From NCBI RefSeq assembly GCF_032452875.1, contig NW_026893855.1, forward strand, positions 186,001 to 250,000: 64,000 nucleotides of DNA. Direction: 5' to 3'. The notes beneath the pieces were generated by a model, which was given only the letters and a program-made list of their open reading frames with translations, was not told the origin of the DNA and did no database searches. The position numbers were made by a program, and so were the translations under genes. Below are positions 25,762 through 39,058 of this stretch, one piece after another; within the stretch, counting starts at the first letter, position 1; each line of letters starts with the position of its first letter. This stretch comes from Bos javanicus (taxonomy: Eukaryota > Chordata > Mammalia > Artiodactyla > Bovidae).

Positions 25762-28734
25762 CTGATCACGTGACTGAGCATGCACTGATCACGTGGCTGA
25801 TCATACAGATCACGTGAATGATCATGCACTGATCACGTGGCTATCATGCACTGATCACGTGACTGATCATGCACTGATCACGTGGCTGATCATGCACTGA
25901 TCACGTGGCTGATCATGCACTGATCACGTGCTATCATGCACTGATCACGTGACTGATCATGCACTGATCATGGGACTGTCATGCACTGATCACGTGGCTA
26001 TCATGCACTGATCACGTGGCTGATCATGCAATGATCACGTAGCTACCATGCACTGGTCACGTGACTGATCATGCACTGATCACGTAATTGATCATGCACT
26101 GATCACGTGGCTGATCATGCACTGATCACGTGACTGATCATGCACTGATCACGTGACTGATCATGCACTGATCACGTGGCTGATCATGCACTGATCACGT
26201 GACTGATCATGCACTGATCACGTGAGTGATCATGCACTGATCACGTGGCTATCATGCACTGATCACGTGGCTGATCATGCACTGATCACGTGGCTGATCA
26301 TGCACTGATCACGTGGCTGATCATGCACTGATCACGTAACTGATCATGCACTGATCACGTGGATATGCACTGATCACGTGGCTGATCATGCACTGATCAC
26401 GTGGCTGATCACACACTGATCACGTGACTGATCATGCACTGATCACGTGGCACTCATGCACTGATCACGTGGCTGATCATACACTGATCACGTGACTGAT
26501 CATGCACTGATCACGTGGCTATCATGCACTGATCACGTGGCTGATCATGCAATGATCACGTAGCTACCATGCACTGGTCACGTGACTGATCATGCACTGA
26601 TCACGTAACTGATCATGCACTGATCACGTGACTGATCATGCACTGATCACGTGACTGATCATGCACTGATCACGTGGCTATCATGCACTGATCACGTGGC
26701 TGATCATGCAATGATCACGTAGCAACCATGTACTGGTCACGTGACTGATCATGCACTGATCACGTAATTGATCATGCACTGATCACGTGACTGATCATGC
26801 ACTGATCACGTGGCTGATCACACACTGATCACGTGACTGATCATGCACTGATCACGTGGCTATCATGCACTGATCACGTGGCTGATCATGCACTGATCAC
26901 GTGGCTACCATGCACTGGTCACGTGACTGATCATGCACTGATCACGTAACTGATCATGCACTGATCACGTGGCTGATCATGCACTGATCACGTGGCTATC
27001 ATGCACTGATCACGTGGCTGATCATGCAATGATCACGGCTACCATGCACTGATCACGTGACTGATCATGCACTGATCACGTGGCTGATCATGCACTGATC
27101 ACGTGACTGATCATGCACTGATCACGTGACTGATCATGCACTGATCACGTGGCTATCATGCACTGATCACGTGGCTGATCATACACTGATCACGCAGCTA
27201 TCATGCACTGTCACGTGACTGATCATGCACTGATCACGTGGCTGATCATGCACTGATCACGTGACTGATCATGCACTGATCACGTGACTGATCATGCACT
27301 GATCACGTGGCTATCATGCACTGATCACATGGCTGATCATGCACTGATCACGTGCCTGATCATGCACTGATCACGTGACTGATCATGCACTGATCACGTG
27401 ACTGATCATGCACTGATCACGTGGCTATCATGCACTGATCACGTGGCTGATCATACACTGATCACGTGCCTGATCATGCACTGATCACATGACTGATCAT
27501 GCACTGATCACGTGACTGATCATGCACTGATCACGTGGCTATCATGCACTCACGTGGCTGATCATGCACTGATCATGTAGCTATCATGTACTGATCACGT
27601 GACTGATCATGCACTGATCACGTGACTGATCATGCACTGATCACGTGGCTGATCATGCACTGATCACGTGCCTGATCATGCACTGATCACGTGACTGATC
27701 ATGCACTGATCACATGGCTATCATGCACTGATCACGTGCTGATCATGCACTGATCACGTGGCTATCATGCACTGCTCACGTGGCTGATCATGCAATGATC
27801 ACGTAGCTACCATGTACTGGTCACGTGACTGATCATGCACTGATCACGTAAATGATCATGCACTGATCACGTGACTGATCATGCACTGATCACGTGACTG
27901 ATCATGCACTGATCACGTGACTGATCATGCACTGATCACGTGGCTGATCATGCACTGATCACGTGACTGATCATGCACTGATCACGTGACTGATCATGCA
28001 CTGATCACGTGACTGATCATGCACTGATCACGTGGCTATCATGCACTGATCACTGACTGATCATGCACTGATCACGTCTATATCATGCACTGATCACGTG
28101 ACTGATCATGCACTGATCACGTGGATGATCATGCACTGATCACGTGACTGATCATGCACTGATCACGTGGCTGATCATGCACTGATCACGTGACTGATCA
28201 TGCACTGATCACGTGGCTATCATGCACTGATCACGTGGCTGATCATGCACTGATCACGTAATGATCATGCACTGATCACGTGACTGATCATGCACTGATC
28301 ACGTGACTGATCATGCACTGATCACGTGGCTGATCATGCACTGATCACGTGGCTGATCATGCACTGATCACGTAACTGATCATGCACTGATCACGTGGCT
28401 GATCATGCACTGATCACGTGACTGATCATGCACTGATCACGTGACTGATCATGCACTGATCACGTGATTGATCATGCACTGATCACGTGGCTGATCATGC
28501 ACTGATCACGTGACTGATCATGCACTGATCACGTGACTGATCATGCACTGATCACGTGACTGATCATGCACTGATCACGTGGCTGATCATGCACTGATCA
28601 CGTACTATCTACACTGATCACATGACTGATCATGCACTGATCACATCTGATCATGCACTGATCACGTGGCTTATCATGCATTGATCATGTGACTGATCAT
28701 GTGCTGATCATGTTTGCTGTCATACACTGATCAT
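25762..28734 (+). repeat. Long block-free tract of higher-order unit 1 (2,973 bp)
   Basis: Includes the marker TGGGACTGTC at 25971, a monomer-rich middle, and A-trailer-like units near 26445-26600 (GTGGCACTCATGC, GCTACCATGC). The B-type leader at the end is degraded (CGTACTATCTACACTG near 28600). Confidence 0.92.
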
Positions 28735-28972
28735 GTGCCTCTGGAGGCAATGAACAAAGAGCTGAGTAGGCACGAATCAGTCAGCAGGCAATAATCATGG
28801 AACTCAGCTGTGAGAATCATGCTGCTCAGCTGGCAATAATCAAGCAGCTGAGCAGGCAGGAATTACGCAGCACAGCTGGCAATTGTCAAGCAGATGACAG
28901 GCAGGAATCGTGCAGCTCAGCTGGCAATTGTCAAGCAGATGAGCAGACAGTAATCACGCAGCTCAGCAGGCC
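28735..28972 (+). repeat. Diverged block 17, mosaic (238 bp)
   Basis: Preceded by GTTTGCTGTC (half A, half B). Then ATGAACAAAG, CACGAATCAGTC, GCAATAATC, AGCTGTGAGAATC and AGCAGCTGAGC. It combines the short B-type AATCAGTC with otherwise A-type sequence, and resembles block 25 most. Confidence 0.92.
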
Positions 28973-30125
28973 CTGATCACGTGACTGAGCATGCACTGTT
29001 CACGTGGCTGATCACACATCACGTGACTGATCATGCACTGATCATGTGACTGATCATGCACTGATCACGTGGCTATCATGCACTGATCACGTGGCTGATC
29101 ATGCACTGATCACGGGACTGATCATGCACTGATCACGGCTATCATGCACTGACTACATGACTCACATGCACTGATCACGTGGCTGATCATGCACTGATCA
29201 CGTGGCTGATCATGCACTGATCACGTGACTGATCATGCACTGATCACGTGATCATGCACTGATCACGTGGCACTCATGCACTGATCACGTGGCTGATCAT
29301 ACTCTGCTCACGAAACTCATCATGCACACATCACGTGGCTATCATGCACTGCTCACGTGGCTCGTCATGGAATGATCACGTAGCTACCATATACTGGTCA
29401 CGTGACTGATCATGCATGATCACGTAAATGATCATGCACTGTTCACGTGACTGATCATGTACTGATCACGTGACTGATCATGCACTGATCACGTGGCTAT
29501 CATGCTCTGCTCACGTGGCTGATCATGCAACGATCACGTAGCAACCATGTACTGGTCACGTGACTGATCATGCACTGATCACGTAATTGATCCTGCACTG
29601 ATCACGTGGCTCATCGCACTGATCACGTGGCTGATCACACACGTATCACGTGACTGATCATGCACTGATCACGTGGCTATCATGCACTGATCACTGACTG
29701 ATCATGCACTGATCACGTGGCTGATCATGCACTGATCACGTGGCTGATCATGCACTGATCACGTTGATCATGCACTGATCACGTGGCTGATCATGCACTG
29801 ATCACGTAAATGATCACCACTGATCACGTGACTGATCATGCACTGATCACGTAATTGATCATGCACTGATCACGTGGCTGATCATGCACTGATCACGTGA
29901 CTGATCATGCACTGATCACGTGACTGATCATGCACTGATCACGTGGCTGATCATGCACTGATCACGTGGCTGATCATGCAATGATCACGCAGCTACCATG
30001 TACTGATCACGTGACTGATCATGCACTGATCACATAATTGATCATGCACTGATCACCTGGCTTATCATGCACTGATCATGTGACTGATCATGTGCTGATC
30101 ATGTTTGGTGTCACACACTGATCAT
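28973..30125 (+). repeat. Array tract, first segment of higher-order unit 2
   Basis: 1153 bp, paired with 36504-37672. B-type trailer (CACGGCTATC, GACTACATGACTCAC), then A-trailer 3' half (CACGAAACTC, CACACATCACG, CGTCATGGAATG), then GCAACGATC, AGCAACCATG and a CTCATCGCACTG unit. B-type leader from about 29985. Confidence 0.92.
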
Positions 30126-30360
30126 GTGCCTCTGGAGGCAATGAACATAGAGCTGAGTAGGCAGGAATCAGTCAGCAGGCTATAATCATGGAACTCAGCT
30201 CTGAGAAATCATGCTGCTCAGCTGGCAATAATCAAGTAGATGAGCAGGCAGGAATTACGCAGGGTGGCAATTGTCAAGGAGATGACAGGCAGGAATCGTG
30301 CAGCTCAGCTGGCAATTGTCAAGCAGATGAGCAGACAGTAATCACGCAGCTCAGCAGGCC
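30126..30360 (+). repeat. Diverged block 18, type B (235 bp)
   Basis: Standard B opening. The private change is TTACGCAGGGTGGC, where CACA of the usual GCAGCACAGG is lost. Also CAAGGAGATGAC. Confidence 0.92.
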
Positions 30361-31317
30361 CTGATCACGTGACTGAGCATGCACTGTTCACGTGGCTGAT
30401 CACACACTGATCACGTGACTGATCATGCACTGATCATGTGACTGATCATGCACTGATCACGTGGCTATCATGCACTGATCACGTGGCTGATCATACACTG
30501 ATCACGGGACTGATCATGCACTGATCACGCTATCATGCACTGATACATGACTGACATGCACTGATCACGTGGCTGATCATGCACTGATCACGTGACTGAT
30601 CATGCACTGATCACGTGACTGATCATGCACTGATCACGTGACTGATCATGCACTGATCACGTGACTGATCATGCACTGATCACGTGGCTATCATGCACTG
30701 ATCACGTGGCTGATCATGCACTGATCACGTGCCTGATCATGCACTGATCACGTGGCTGATCATGCACTGATCACGTGACTGATCATGCACTGATCACGTG
30801 TCTGATCATGCACTGATCACGTGGCTATCATGCACTGCTCACGTGGCTGATCATGCAATGATCACGCAGCTACCATGTACTGGTCACATGACTGATCATG
30901 CACTGATCACGTGACTGATCATGCACTGATCACGTGGCTATCATGCACTACTCACGTGGCTGATCATGCAATGATCATGTAGCTACCATGTACAGGTCAC
31001 GTGAATGATCATACACCTATCAGGTGACTGATCATGCACTGATCACGTGGCTATCATGCACTGATCACGTGACTGATCATGCACTGATCACGTCTATATC
31101 ATGCACTGATCACATGACTGTCATGCACTGATCACGTGGATGATCATACACTAATCATGTGACAGATCATGCACTGATCACGTGGCTGATCATGCACTGA
31201 TACCGTGACTGAGCATGGACTGATCACATGACTATCATGTAGTGATCACGTGACTTAATGGCGCTGATCATGTGACTGATCATGCACTGATCATGTTTGC
31301 TATCATACACTGATCAT
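30361..31317 (+). repeat. Array tract, second segment of higher-order unit 2
   Basis: 957 bp. Differs from its partner in unit 1 by CACGCTATC for CACGGGCTATC, GATACATGAC for GACTACATGAC, CACCTATCAGG for CACCCATCAGG and CGTGACTG for CGAGACTG. Confidence 0.92.
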
Positions 31318-31514
31318 GTGCCTCTGGAGGCAATAAACAAAGAGCTGAGTAGGCACGAATCAAACAGTCAGCAGGCAATAATCATGGAACTCAGGTGTGA
31401 GGAATCATGCTGCTCAGCTGGCAATAATCAAGCAGCTGAGCAGGCAGGAATTACGCAGCACAGCTGGCAATTGTCAAGCAGATGAGCAGACAGTAATCAC
31501 GAGCTCAGCAGGCC
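31318..31514 (+). repeat. Diverged block 19, short type A lacking units 8-9 (197 bp)
   Basis: CAATTGTCAAG of unit 7 runs directly into CAGATGAGCAGACAG of unit 10. A further C is lost, giving CACGAGCTCAGC. Block 23 has the identical pair of changes, so both descend from one copy by duplication of the 7.5-kb repeat. Confidence 0.93.
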
Positions 31515-33040
31515 CAGATCACGTGACTGAGCATGCACTGTTCACGTGGCTGATCATACACTGATCACGTGATTGATCATGCACTGATCACTTGGATATC
31601 ATGCACTGATCACGTGGCTGATCATACACTGTTCACGTGTCTGACCATGCACTGATCACGTGGCTGATCATACACTGCTCACGTAACTGATCATGCACTG
31701 ATCACGTGGCTATCATGCACTGATCACGTGGCTGATCATGCACTGATCACGTGACTGATCATGCACTGATCACGTGACTGATCATGCACTGATCACGTGA
31801 CTGATCATGCACTGATCACGTGGCTGATCATGCACTGATCACGTGGCTGATCATGCATGATCACGTGACTGATCATGCACTGATCACGTGACTGATCATG
31901 CACTGATCAGTGGCTATCATGCACTGATCACGTGGCTGATCATGCACTGATCACGTGACTGATCATGCACTGATCACTGGCTATCATGCACTGATCACGT
32001 GGCTATCATGCACTGATCACGTGGCTGATCATGCACTGATCACTGACTGATCATGCACTGATCACGTGGCTATCATGCACTGATCACGTGACTGCCCATG
32101 CACTGATCACGTGGATCATCATGCACTGATCATGTGACTGATCATGCACTGATCACGTGGCTATCATGCACTGATCACGTGGCTGATCATGCAATGATCA
32201 CGTAGCTACCATGTACTGATCACGTGACTGATCATGCACTGATCACGTAATTGATCATGCACTGATCACGTGACTGATCATGCACTGATCACGTGAGTGA
32301 TCATGCACTGATCACGGGACTGATCATGCACTGATCACGTGGCTATCATGCACTGCTCATGTGGCTGATCATGCAATGATCACGTAGCTACCATATACTG
32401 ATCACGTGACTGATCATGCACTGATCACGTAATTGATCATGCACTGATCACGTGGCTGATCATGCACTGATCACGTGGCTGATCATGCACTGATCACGTG
32501 ACTGATCATGCACTGATCACGTGACTGATCATGCACTGATCACGTGGCTATCATGCACTGATCACGTGGCTGATCATGCACTGATCACGTGCCTGATCAT
32601 GCACTATTACATGACTGATCATGCACTGATCACGTGACTGATCATGCACTGATCACGTGGCTATCATGCACTACTCACGTGGCTGATCATGCAATGATCA
32701 TGTAGCTACCATGTACCGGTCACGTGACTGATCATACACCCATCAGGTGATGATCATGCACTGATCACGTGGCTATCATGCACTGATCACGTGGCTGATC
32801 ATGCACTGATCACGTGCCTGATCATGCACTGATCACGTGACAAATCATGCACTGATCACGTAGCTATCATGAACTGATCACGTGGCTGATCATGCACTGA
32901 TCACGTGGCTGATCATGCACTGATACCGTGACTGAGCATGGACTGATCACATGACTATCATGTAGTGATCACGTGACTTAATGGCGCTGATCATGTGACT
33001 GATCATGCGCTGATCATGTTTGCTATCATACACTGATCAT
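31515..33040 (+). repeat. Array tract, third segment of higher-order unit 2
   Basis: 1526 bp. A-type trailer shortened after CACGTAACTG as in units 1 and 3. GATCAGTGGCTATC near 31907, GATCACTGGCTATC near 31974. The A-type leader has CATGTACCGGTCACG and GTGACAAATC, the latter shared with the leader of block 1. Confidence 0.92.
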
Positions 33041-33282
33041 GTGCCTCTGGAGGCAATAAACAAAGAGCTGAGTAGGCACGAATCAAACAGTCAGCAGGCA
33101 ATAATCATGGAACTCAGCTGTGAGGAATCATGCTGCTCAGCTGGCAATAATCAAGCAGTGAGCAGGCAGGAATCACGCAGCACAGCTGGCAATTGTCAAG
33201 CAGATGACAGGCAGGAATCGTGCAGCTCAGCTGGCAATTGTCAAGCAGATGAGCAGACAGTAATCACGCAGCTCAGCAGGCC
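33041..33282 (+). repeat. Diverged block 20, type A with 1-bp loss (242 bp)
   Basis: AGCAGTGAGC lacks the C of AGCAGCTGAGC, and AATCACGC replaces AATTACGC. The frame shift here is at nearly the same place as in block 1 but by loss of a different base, so the two are independent. Confidence 0.93.
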
Positions 33283-36265
33283 CTGATCACGTGACTGAGC
33301 ATGCACTGATCACGTGGCTGATCATACACTGATCACGTGAATGATCATGCACTGATCACGTGGCTATCATGCACTGATCACGTGACTGATCATGCACTGA
33401 TCACGTGGCTGATCATGCACTGATCACGTGGCTGATCATGCACTGATCACGTGCTATCATGCACTGATCAGTGACTGATCATGCACTGATCATGGGACTG
33501 TCATGCACTGATCACGTGGCTATCATGCACTGATCACGTGGCTGATCATGCACTGATCACGTGGCTACCATGCACTGATCACGTGACTGATCATGCACTG
33601 ATCACGTAATTGATCATGCACTGATCACGTGGCTGATCATGCACTGATCACGTGACTGATCATGCACTGATCACGAGACTCATCATGCACTGATCACGTG
33701 GCTGATCATGCACTGATCACGTGACTGATCATGCACTGATCACGTGACTGATCATGCACTGATCACGTGATATCATGCACTGATCACGTGGCTGATCATG
33801 CACTGATCACGTATTTGATCATGCACTGATCACGTGGCTGATCATACACTGATCACGTAACTGATCATGCACTGATCACGTGGCTATCATGCACTGATCA
33901 CGTGGCTGAACATGCACTGATCACGTGGCTGATCACACACTGTCACGTGACTGATCATGCACTGATCACGTGGCACTCATGCACTGATCACGTGGCTGAT
34001 CATACTGATCACGTAACTGATCATGCACACATCACGTGGCTATCATGCACTGATCACGTGGCTGATCATGCAATGATCACGTAGCTACCATATACTGGTC
34101 ACGTGACTGATCATGCACTGATCACGTAAATGATCATGCACTGATCACGTGACTGATCATGCACTGATCACGTGACTGATCATGCACTGATCACGTGGCT
34201 ATCATGCACTGCTCACGTGGCTGATCATGCAATGATCACGTAGCAACCATGTACTGGTCACGTGACTGATCATGCACTGATCACGTAATTGATCATGCAC
34301 TGATCACGTGGCTCATCATGCACTGATCACGTGGCTGATCATGCACTATCACGTGACTGATCATGCACTGATCACGTGGCTATCATGCACTGATCACGTG
34401 GCTGATCATGCACTGATCACGTGGCTATCATGCACTGATCACGTGACTGATCATGCACTGATCACGTGACTGATCATGCACTGATCACGTGGCTGATCAT
34501 GCACTGATCACGTGGCTATCATGCACTGATCACGTGGCTGATCATGCACTGATCACGGGCTATCATGCACTGATCACGTGACTGATCATGCACTGATCAC
34601 GTGGCTGATCATGCACTGATCACGTGACTGATCATGCACTGATCACGTGACTGATCATGCACTGATCACGTGGCTATCATGCACTGATCACGTGGCTGAT
34701 CATGCACTGATCACGCAGCTATCATGCACTGTCACGTGACTGATCATGCACTGATCACGTGGCTGATCATGCACTGATCACGTGATTGATCATGCACTGA
34801 TCACGTGACTGATCATGCACTGATCACGTGGCTATCATGCACTGATCACATGGCTGATCATGCACTGATCACGTGCCTGATCATGCACTGATCACATGAC
34901 TGATCATGCACTGATCACGTCACTGATCATGCACTGATCACGTGGCTATCATGCACTGATCACGTGGCTGATCATGCACTGATCACGTGCCTGATCATGC
35001 ACTGATCACATGACTGATCATGCACTGATCACGTGACTGATCATGCACTGATCACGTGGCTATCATGCACTGATCACGTGGCTGATCATGCACTGATCAT
35101 GTAGCTACATGCACTGATCACGTGACTGATCATGCACTGATCACGTGACTGATCATGCACTGATCACGTGGCTGATCATGCACTGATCACGTGCCTGATC
35201 ATGCACTGATCACGTGACTGATCATGCACTGATCACGTGGCTGATCATGCACTGATCACGTTGCTGATCATGCACTGATCACGTGGCTATCATGCACTGC
35301 TCACGTGGCTGATCATGCAATGATCACGCAGCTACCATGTACTGGTCACGTGACTGATCATGCACTGATCACGTAAATGATCATGCACTGTTCACGTGGC
35401 TGATCATGCACTGATCACGTGACTGATCATGCACTGATCACGTGACTGATCATGCACTGATCACGTGGCTGATCATGCACTGATCACGTGACTGATCATG
35501 CACTGATCACGTGACTGATCATGCACTGATCACGTAACTGATCATGCACTGATCACGTGGCTATCATGCACTGATCACGTGGACTGATCATGCACTGATC
35601 ACGTGATATCATGCACTGATCACGTGACTGATCATGCACTGATCACGTGGCTGATCATGCACTGATCACGTGACTGATCATGCACTGATCACGTGGCTGA
35701 TCATGCACTGATCACGTGACTGATCATGCACTGATCACGTGGCTATCATGCACTGATCACGTGGCTGATCATGCACTGATCACGTGACTGATCATGCACT
35801 GATCACGTGACTGATCATGCACTGATCACGTGACTGATCATGCACTGATCACGTGGCTGATCATGCACTGATCACGTGGCTGATCATGCACTGATCACGT
35901 GGCTGATCATGCACTGATCACGTGGCTGATCATGCACTGATCACGTGAATGATCATGCACTGATCACGTGACTGATCATGCACTGATCACGTGATTGATC
36001 ATGCACTGATCACGTGGCTGATCATGCACTGATCACGTGACTGATCATGCACTGATCACGTGACTGATCATGCACTGATCACGTGACTGATCATGCACTG
36101 ATCACGTGGCTGATCATGCACTGATCACGTGGCTACCATGTACTGATCACATGACTGATCATGCACTGATCACATGATTGATCATGCACTGATCACGTGG
36201 CTTATCATGCATTGATCATGTGACTGATCATGTGCTGATCATGTTTGCTATCATACACTGATCAT
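33283..36265 (+). repeat. Long block-free tract of higher-order unit 2 (2,983 bp)
   Basis: Marker TGGGACTGTC at 33493, GGCTGAACATGC near 33905, GTGGCACTCATGC near 33971, CATATACTGG near 34089, AGCAACCATG near 34242, then uniform units. The leader ends CACATGATTG, GGCTTATC. Confidence 0.92.
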
Positions 36266-36503
36266 GTGCCTCTGGAGGCAATGAACAAAGAGCTGAGTAG
36301 GCAGAATCAGTCAGCAGGCTATAATCATGGAACTCAGCTGTGAGAAATCATGCTGCTCAGCTGGCAATAATCAAGTAGCTGAGCAGGCAGGAATTACGCA
36401 GCACAGCTGGCAATTGTCAAGCAGATGACAGGCAGGAATCGTGCAGCTCAGCTGGCAATTGTCAAGCAGATGAGCAGACAGTAATCACGCAGCTCAGCAG
36501 GCC
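36266..36503 (+). repeat. Diverged block 21, mosaic (238 bp)
   Basis: A-type flank GTTTGCTATC, then ATGAACAAAG, GCAGAATCAGTC, GCTATAATC, AGCTGTGAGAAATC and CAAGTAGCTGAGC. It differs from block 17 at several sites, although both hold the same higher-order position. Confidence 0.92.
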
Positions 36504-37672
36504 CTGATCACGTGACTGAGCATGCACTGTTCACGTGGCTGATCATACACTGATCACGTGACTGATCATGCACTGATCATGTGACTGATCATGCACTGAT
36601 CACGTGGCTGATCATGCACTGATCACGTGGCTGATCATGCACTGATCACGGGACTGATCATGCACTGATCACGGCGCTATCATGCACTGACTACATGACT
36701 CACATGCACTGATCACGTGGCTGATCATGCACTGATCACGTGGCTGACCATGCACTGATCACGTGACTGATCATGCACTGATCACGTGGCTGATCATGCA
36801 CTGATCACGTGGCACTCATGCACTGATCACGTGGCTGATCATACTCTGCTCACGAAACTCATCATGCACACATCACGTGGCTATCATGCACTGCTCACGT
36901 GGTTCGTCATGGAATGATCACGAAGCTACCATATACTGGTCACGTGACTGATCATGCATGATCACGTAAATGATCATGCACTGTTCACGTGACTGATCAT
37001 GTACTGATCACGTGACTGATCATGCACTGATCACGTGGCTATCATGCACTGCTCACGTGGCTGATCATGCAACGATCACGTAGCAACCATGTACTGGTCA
37101 CGTGACTGATCATGCACTGATCACGTAATTGATCATGCACTGATCACGTGGCTCATCATGCACTGATCACGTGGCTGATCACACACGTATCACGTGACTG
37201 ATCATGCACTGATCACGTGGCTATCATGCACTGATCACTGACTGATCATGCACTGATCACGTGGCTGATCATGCACTGATCACGTGGCTGATCATGCACT
37301 GATCACGTGGCTGATCATGCACTGATCACGTGGCTGATCATGCACTGATCACGTGAATGATCAGCACTGATCACGTGACTGATCATGCACTGATCACGTG
37401 GCTGATCATGCACTGATCACGTGGCTGATCATGCACTGATCACGTGACTGATCATGCACTGATCACGTGACTGATCATGCACTGATCACGTGGCTGATCA
37501 TGCACTGATCACGTGGCTGATCATGCACTGATCACGCAGCTACCATGTACTGATCACATGACTGATCATGCACTGATCACATAATTGATCATGCACTGAT
37601 CACCTGGCTTATCATGCATTGATCATGTGACTGATCATGTGCTGATCATGTTTGGTGTCATACACTGATCAT
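36504..37672 (+). repeat. Array tract, first segment of higher-order unit 3
   Basis: 1169 bp. Follows 28973-30125 closely, including CACGAAACTC, CACACATCACG, GCAACGATC and CACACACGTATCACG. Differs by CACGGCGCTATC, GGTTCGTCATGG and a GATCAGCACTG unit near 37361. Confidence 0.92.
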
Positions 37673-37910
37673 GTGCCTCTGGAGGCAATGAACAAAGAGC
37701 TGAGTAGGCAGGAATCAGTCAGCAGGCTATAATCATGGAACTCAGCTCTGAGAATCATGCTGCTCAGCTGGCAATAATCAAGTAGATGAGCAGGCAGGAA
37801 TTACGCAGCACAGGTGGCAATTGTCAAGCAGATGACAGGCAGGAATCGTGCAGCTCAGCTGGCAATTGTCAAGCAGATGAGCAGACAGTAATCACGCAGC
37901 TCAGCAGGCC
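37673..37910 (+). repeat. Diverged block 22, type B (238 bp)
   Basis: B-type except ATGAACAAAG (A state at that site) and CTCTGAGAATC (one A lost). CAAGCAGATGAC replaces the usual B CAAGGAGATGAC. Confidence 0.92.
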
Positions 37911-38861
37911 CTGATCACGTGACTGAGCATGCACTGTTCACGTGGCTGATCACACACTATCACGTGACTGATCATGCACTGATCACGTGACTGATCATGC
38001 ACTGATCACGTGGCTATCATGCACTGATCACGTGGCTGATCATGCACTGATCACGGGACTGATCATGCACTGATCACGGGCTATCATGCACTGACTACAT
38101 GACTCCATGCACTGATCACGTGGCTGATCATGCACTGATCACGTGACTGATCATGCACTGATCACGTGACTGATCATGCACTGATCACGTGACTGATCAT
38201 GCACTGATCACGTGACTGATCATGCACTGATCACGTGGCTATCATGCACTGATCACGTGGCTGACATGCACTGATCACGTGCCTGATCATGCACTGATCA
38301 CGTGGCTGATCATGCACTGATCACGTGACTGATCATGCACTGATCACGTGACTGATCATGCACTGATCACGTGGCTATCATGCACTGCTCACGTGGCTGA
38401 TCATGCAATGATCACGCAGCTACCATGTACTGGTCACATGACTGATCATGCACTGATCACGTGACTGATCATGCACTGATCACGTGGCTATCATGCACTA
38501 CTCGTGGCTGATCATGCAATGATCATGTAGCTACCATGTACAGGTCACGTGAATGATACACCATCAGGTGACTGATCATGCACTGATCACGTGGCTATCA
38601 TGCACTGATCACGTGACTGATCATGCACTGATCACGTCTATATCATGCACTGATCACATGACTGTCATGCACTGATCACGTGGATGATCATACACTAATC
38701 ATGTGACAGATCATGCACTGATCACGTGGCTGATCATGCACTGATACCGTGACTGAGCATGGACTGATCACATGACTATCATGTAGTGATCACGTGACTT
38801 AATGGCGCTGATCATGTGACTGATCATGCACTGATCATGTTTGCTATCATACACTGATCAT
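37911..38861 (+). repeat. Array tract, second segment of higher-order unit 3
   Basis: 951 bp. Private losses are CACTACTCGTGG near 38497 and GATACACCATCAGG near 38556, where units 1 and 2 have GATCATACACC. Otherwise it matches 30361-31317. Confidence 0.92.
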
Positions 38862-39058
38862 GTGCCTCTGGAGGCAATAAACAAAGAGCTGAGTAGGCAC
38901 GAATCAAACAGTCAGCAGGCAATAATCATGGAACTCAGGTGTGAGGAATCATGCTGCTCAGCTGGCAATAATCAAGCAGCTGAGCAGGCAGGAATTACGC
39001 AGCACAGCTGGCAATTGTCAAGCAGATGAGCAGACAGTAATCACGAGCTCAGCAGGCC
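38862..39058 (+). repeat. Diverged block 23, short type A lacking units 8-9 (197 bp)
   Basis: Same 46-bp loss and same CACGAGCTC as block 19, 7,544 bp upstream. This is the clearest single piece of evidence that units 2 and 3 are duplicates. Confidence 0.94.

Larger units (their letters stand above)
21098..28734 (+). repeat. Higher-order repeat unit 1 (about 7.6 kb, four blocks)
   Basis: Contains blocks at 21098 (B/M), 22602 (B), 23797 (short A) and 25519 (A), then a long block-free tract to 28734. The tract lengths between blocks (1266, 960, 1525, 2973 bp) match the next unit (1153, 957, 1526, 2983 bp). A rare local variant, TGGGACTGTC, sits at 25971 and recurs at 33493 and 41031, spacings of 7522 and 7538 bp. 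This is the least similar of the three units at its left end, where tract 21336-22601 is about 110 bp longer. Confidence 0.88.
28735..36265 (+). repeat. Higher-order repeat unit 2 (7,531 bp, four blocks)
   Basis: Contains blocks at 28735 (M), 30126 (B), 31318 (short A) and 33041 (A) in the same order as units 1 and 3. It shares with unit 3, but not unit 1, the exact form of the short A block: the same 46-bp loss and the same one-base loss giving CACGAGCTC. Units 2 and 3 therefore separated more recently than either did from unit 1. It lacks the TCATACAGATCACG variant that units 1 and 3 share after their A block, so exchange has not been strictly ladder-like. Confidence 0.9.

Noticed and set aside
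33902..34084. Open frame of 60 codons in plain monomers.
   Set aside because: It starts at GTG, reads through simple 22/23-bp units and exists only because a few units lost bases. The periodic His-Ala-Leu-Ile-Thr pattern is just the monomer translated.
36896..36925. Possible CENP-B box near GGTTCGTCATGG.
   Set aside because: Only the TTCG part fits. The required CGGG at the right distance is absent, and the match is a single-copy variant of the CGTCATGG trailer unit.
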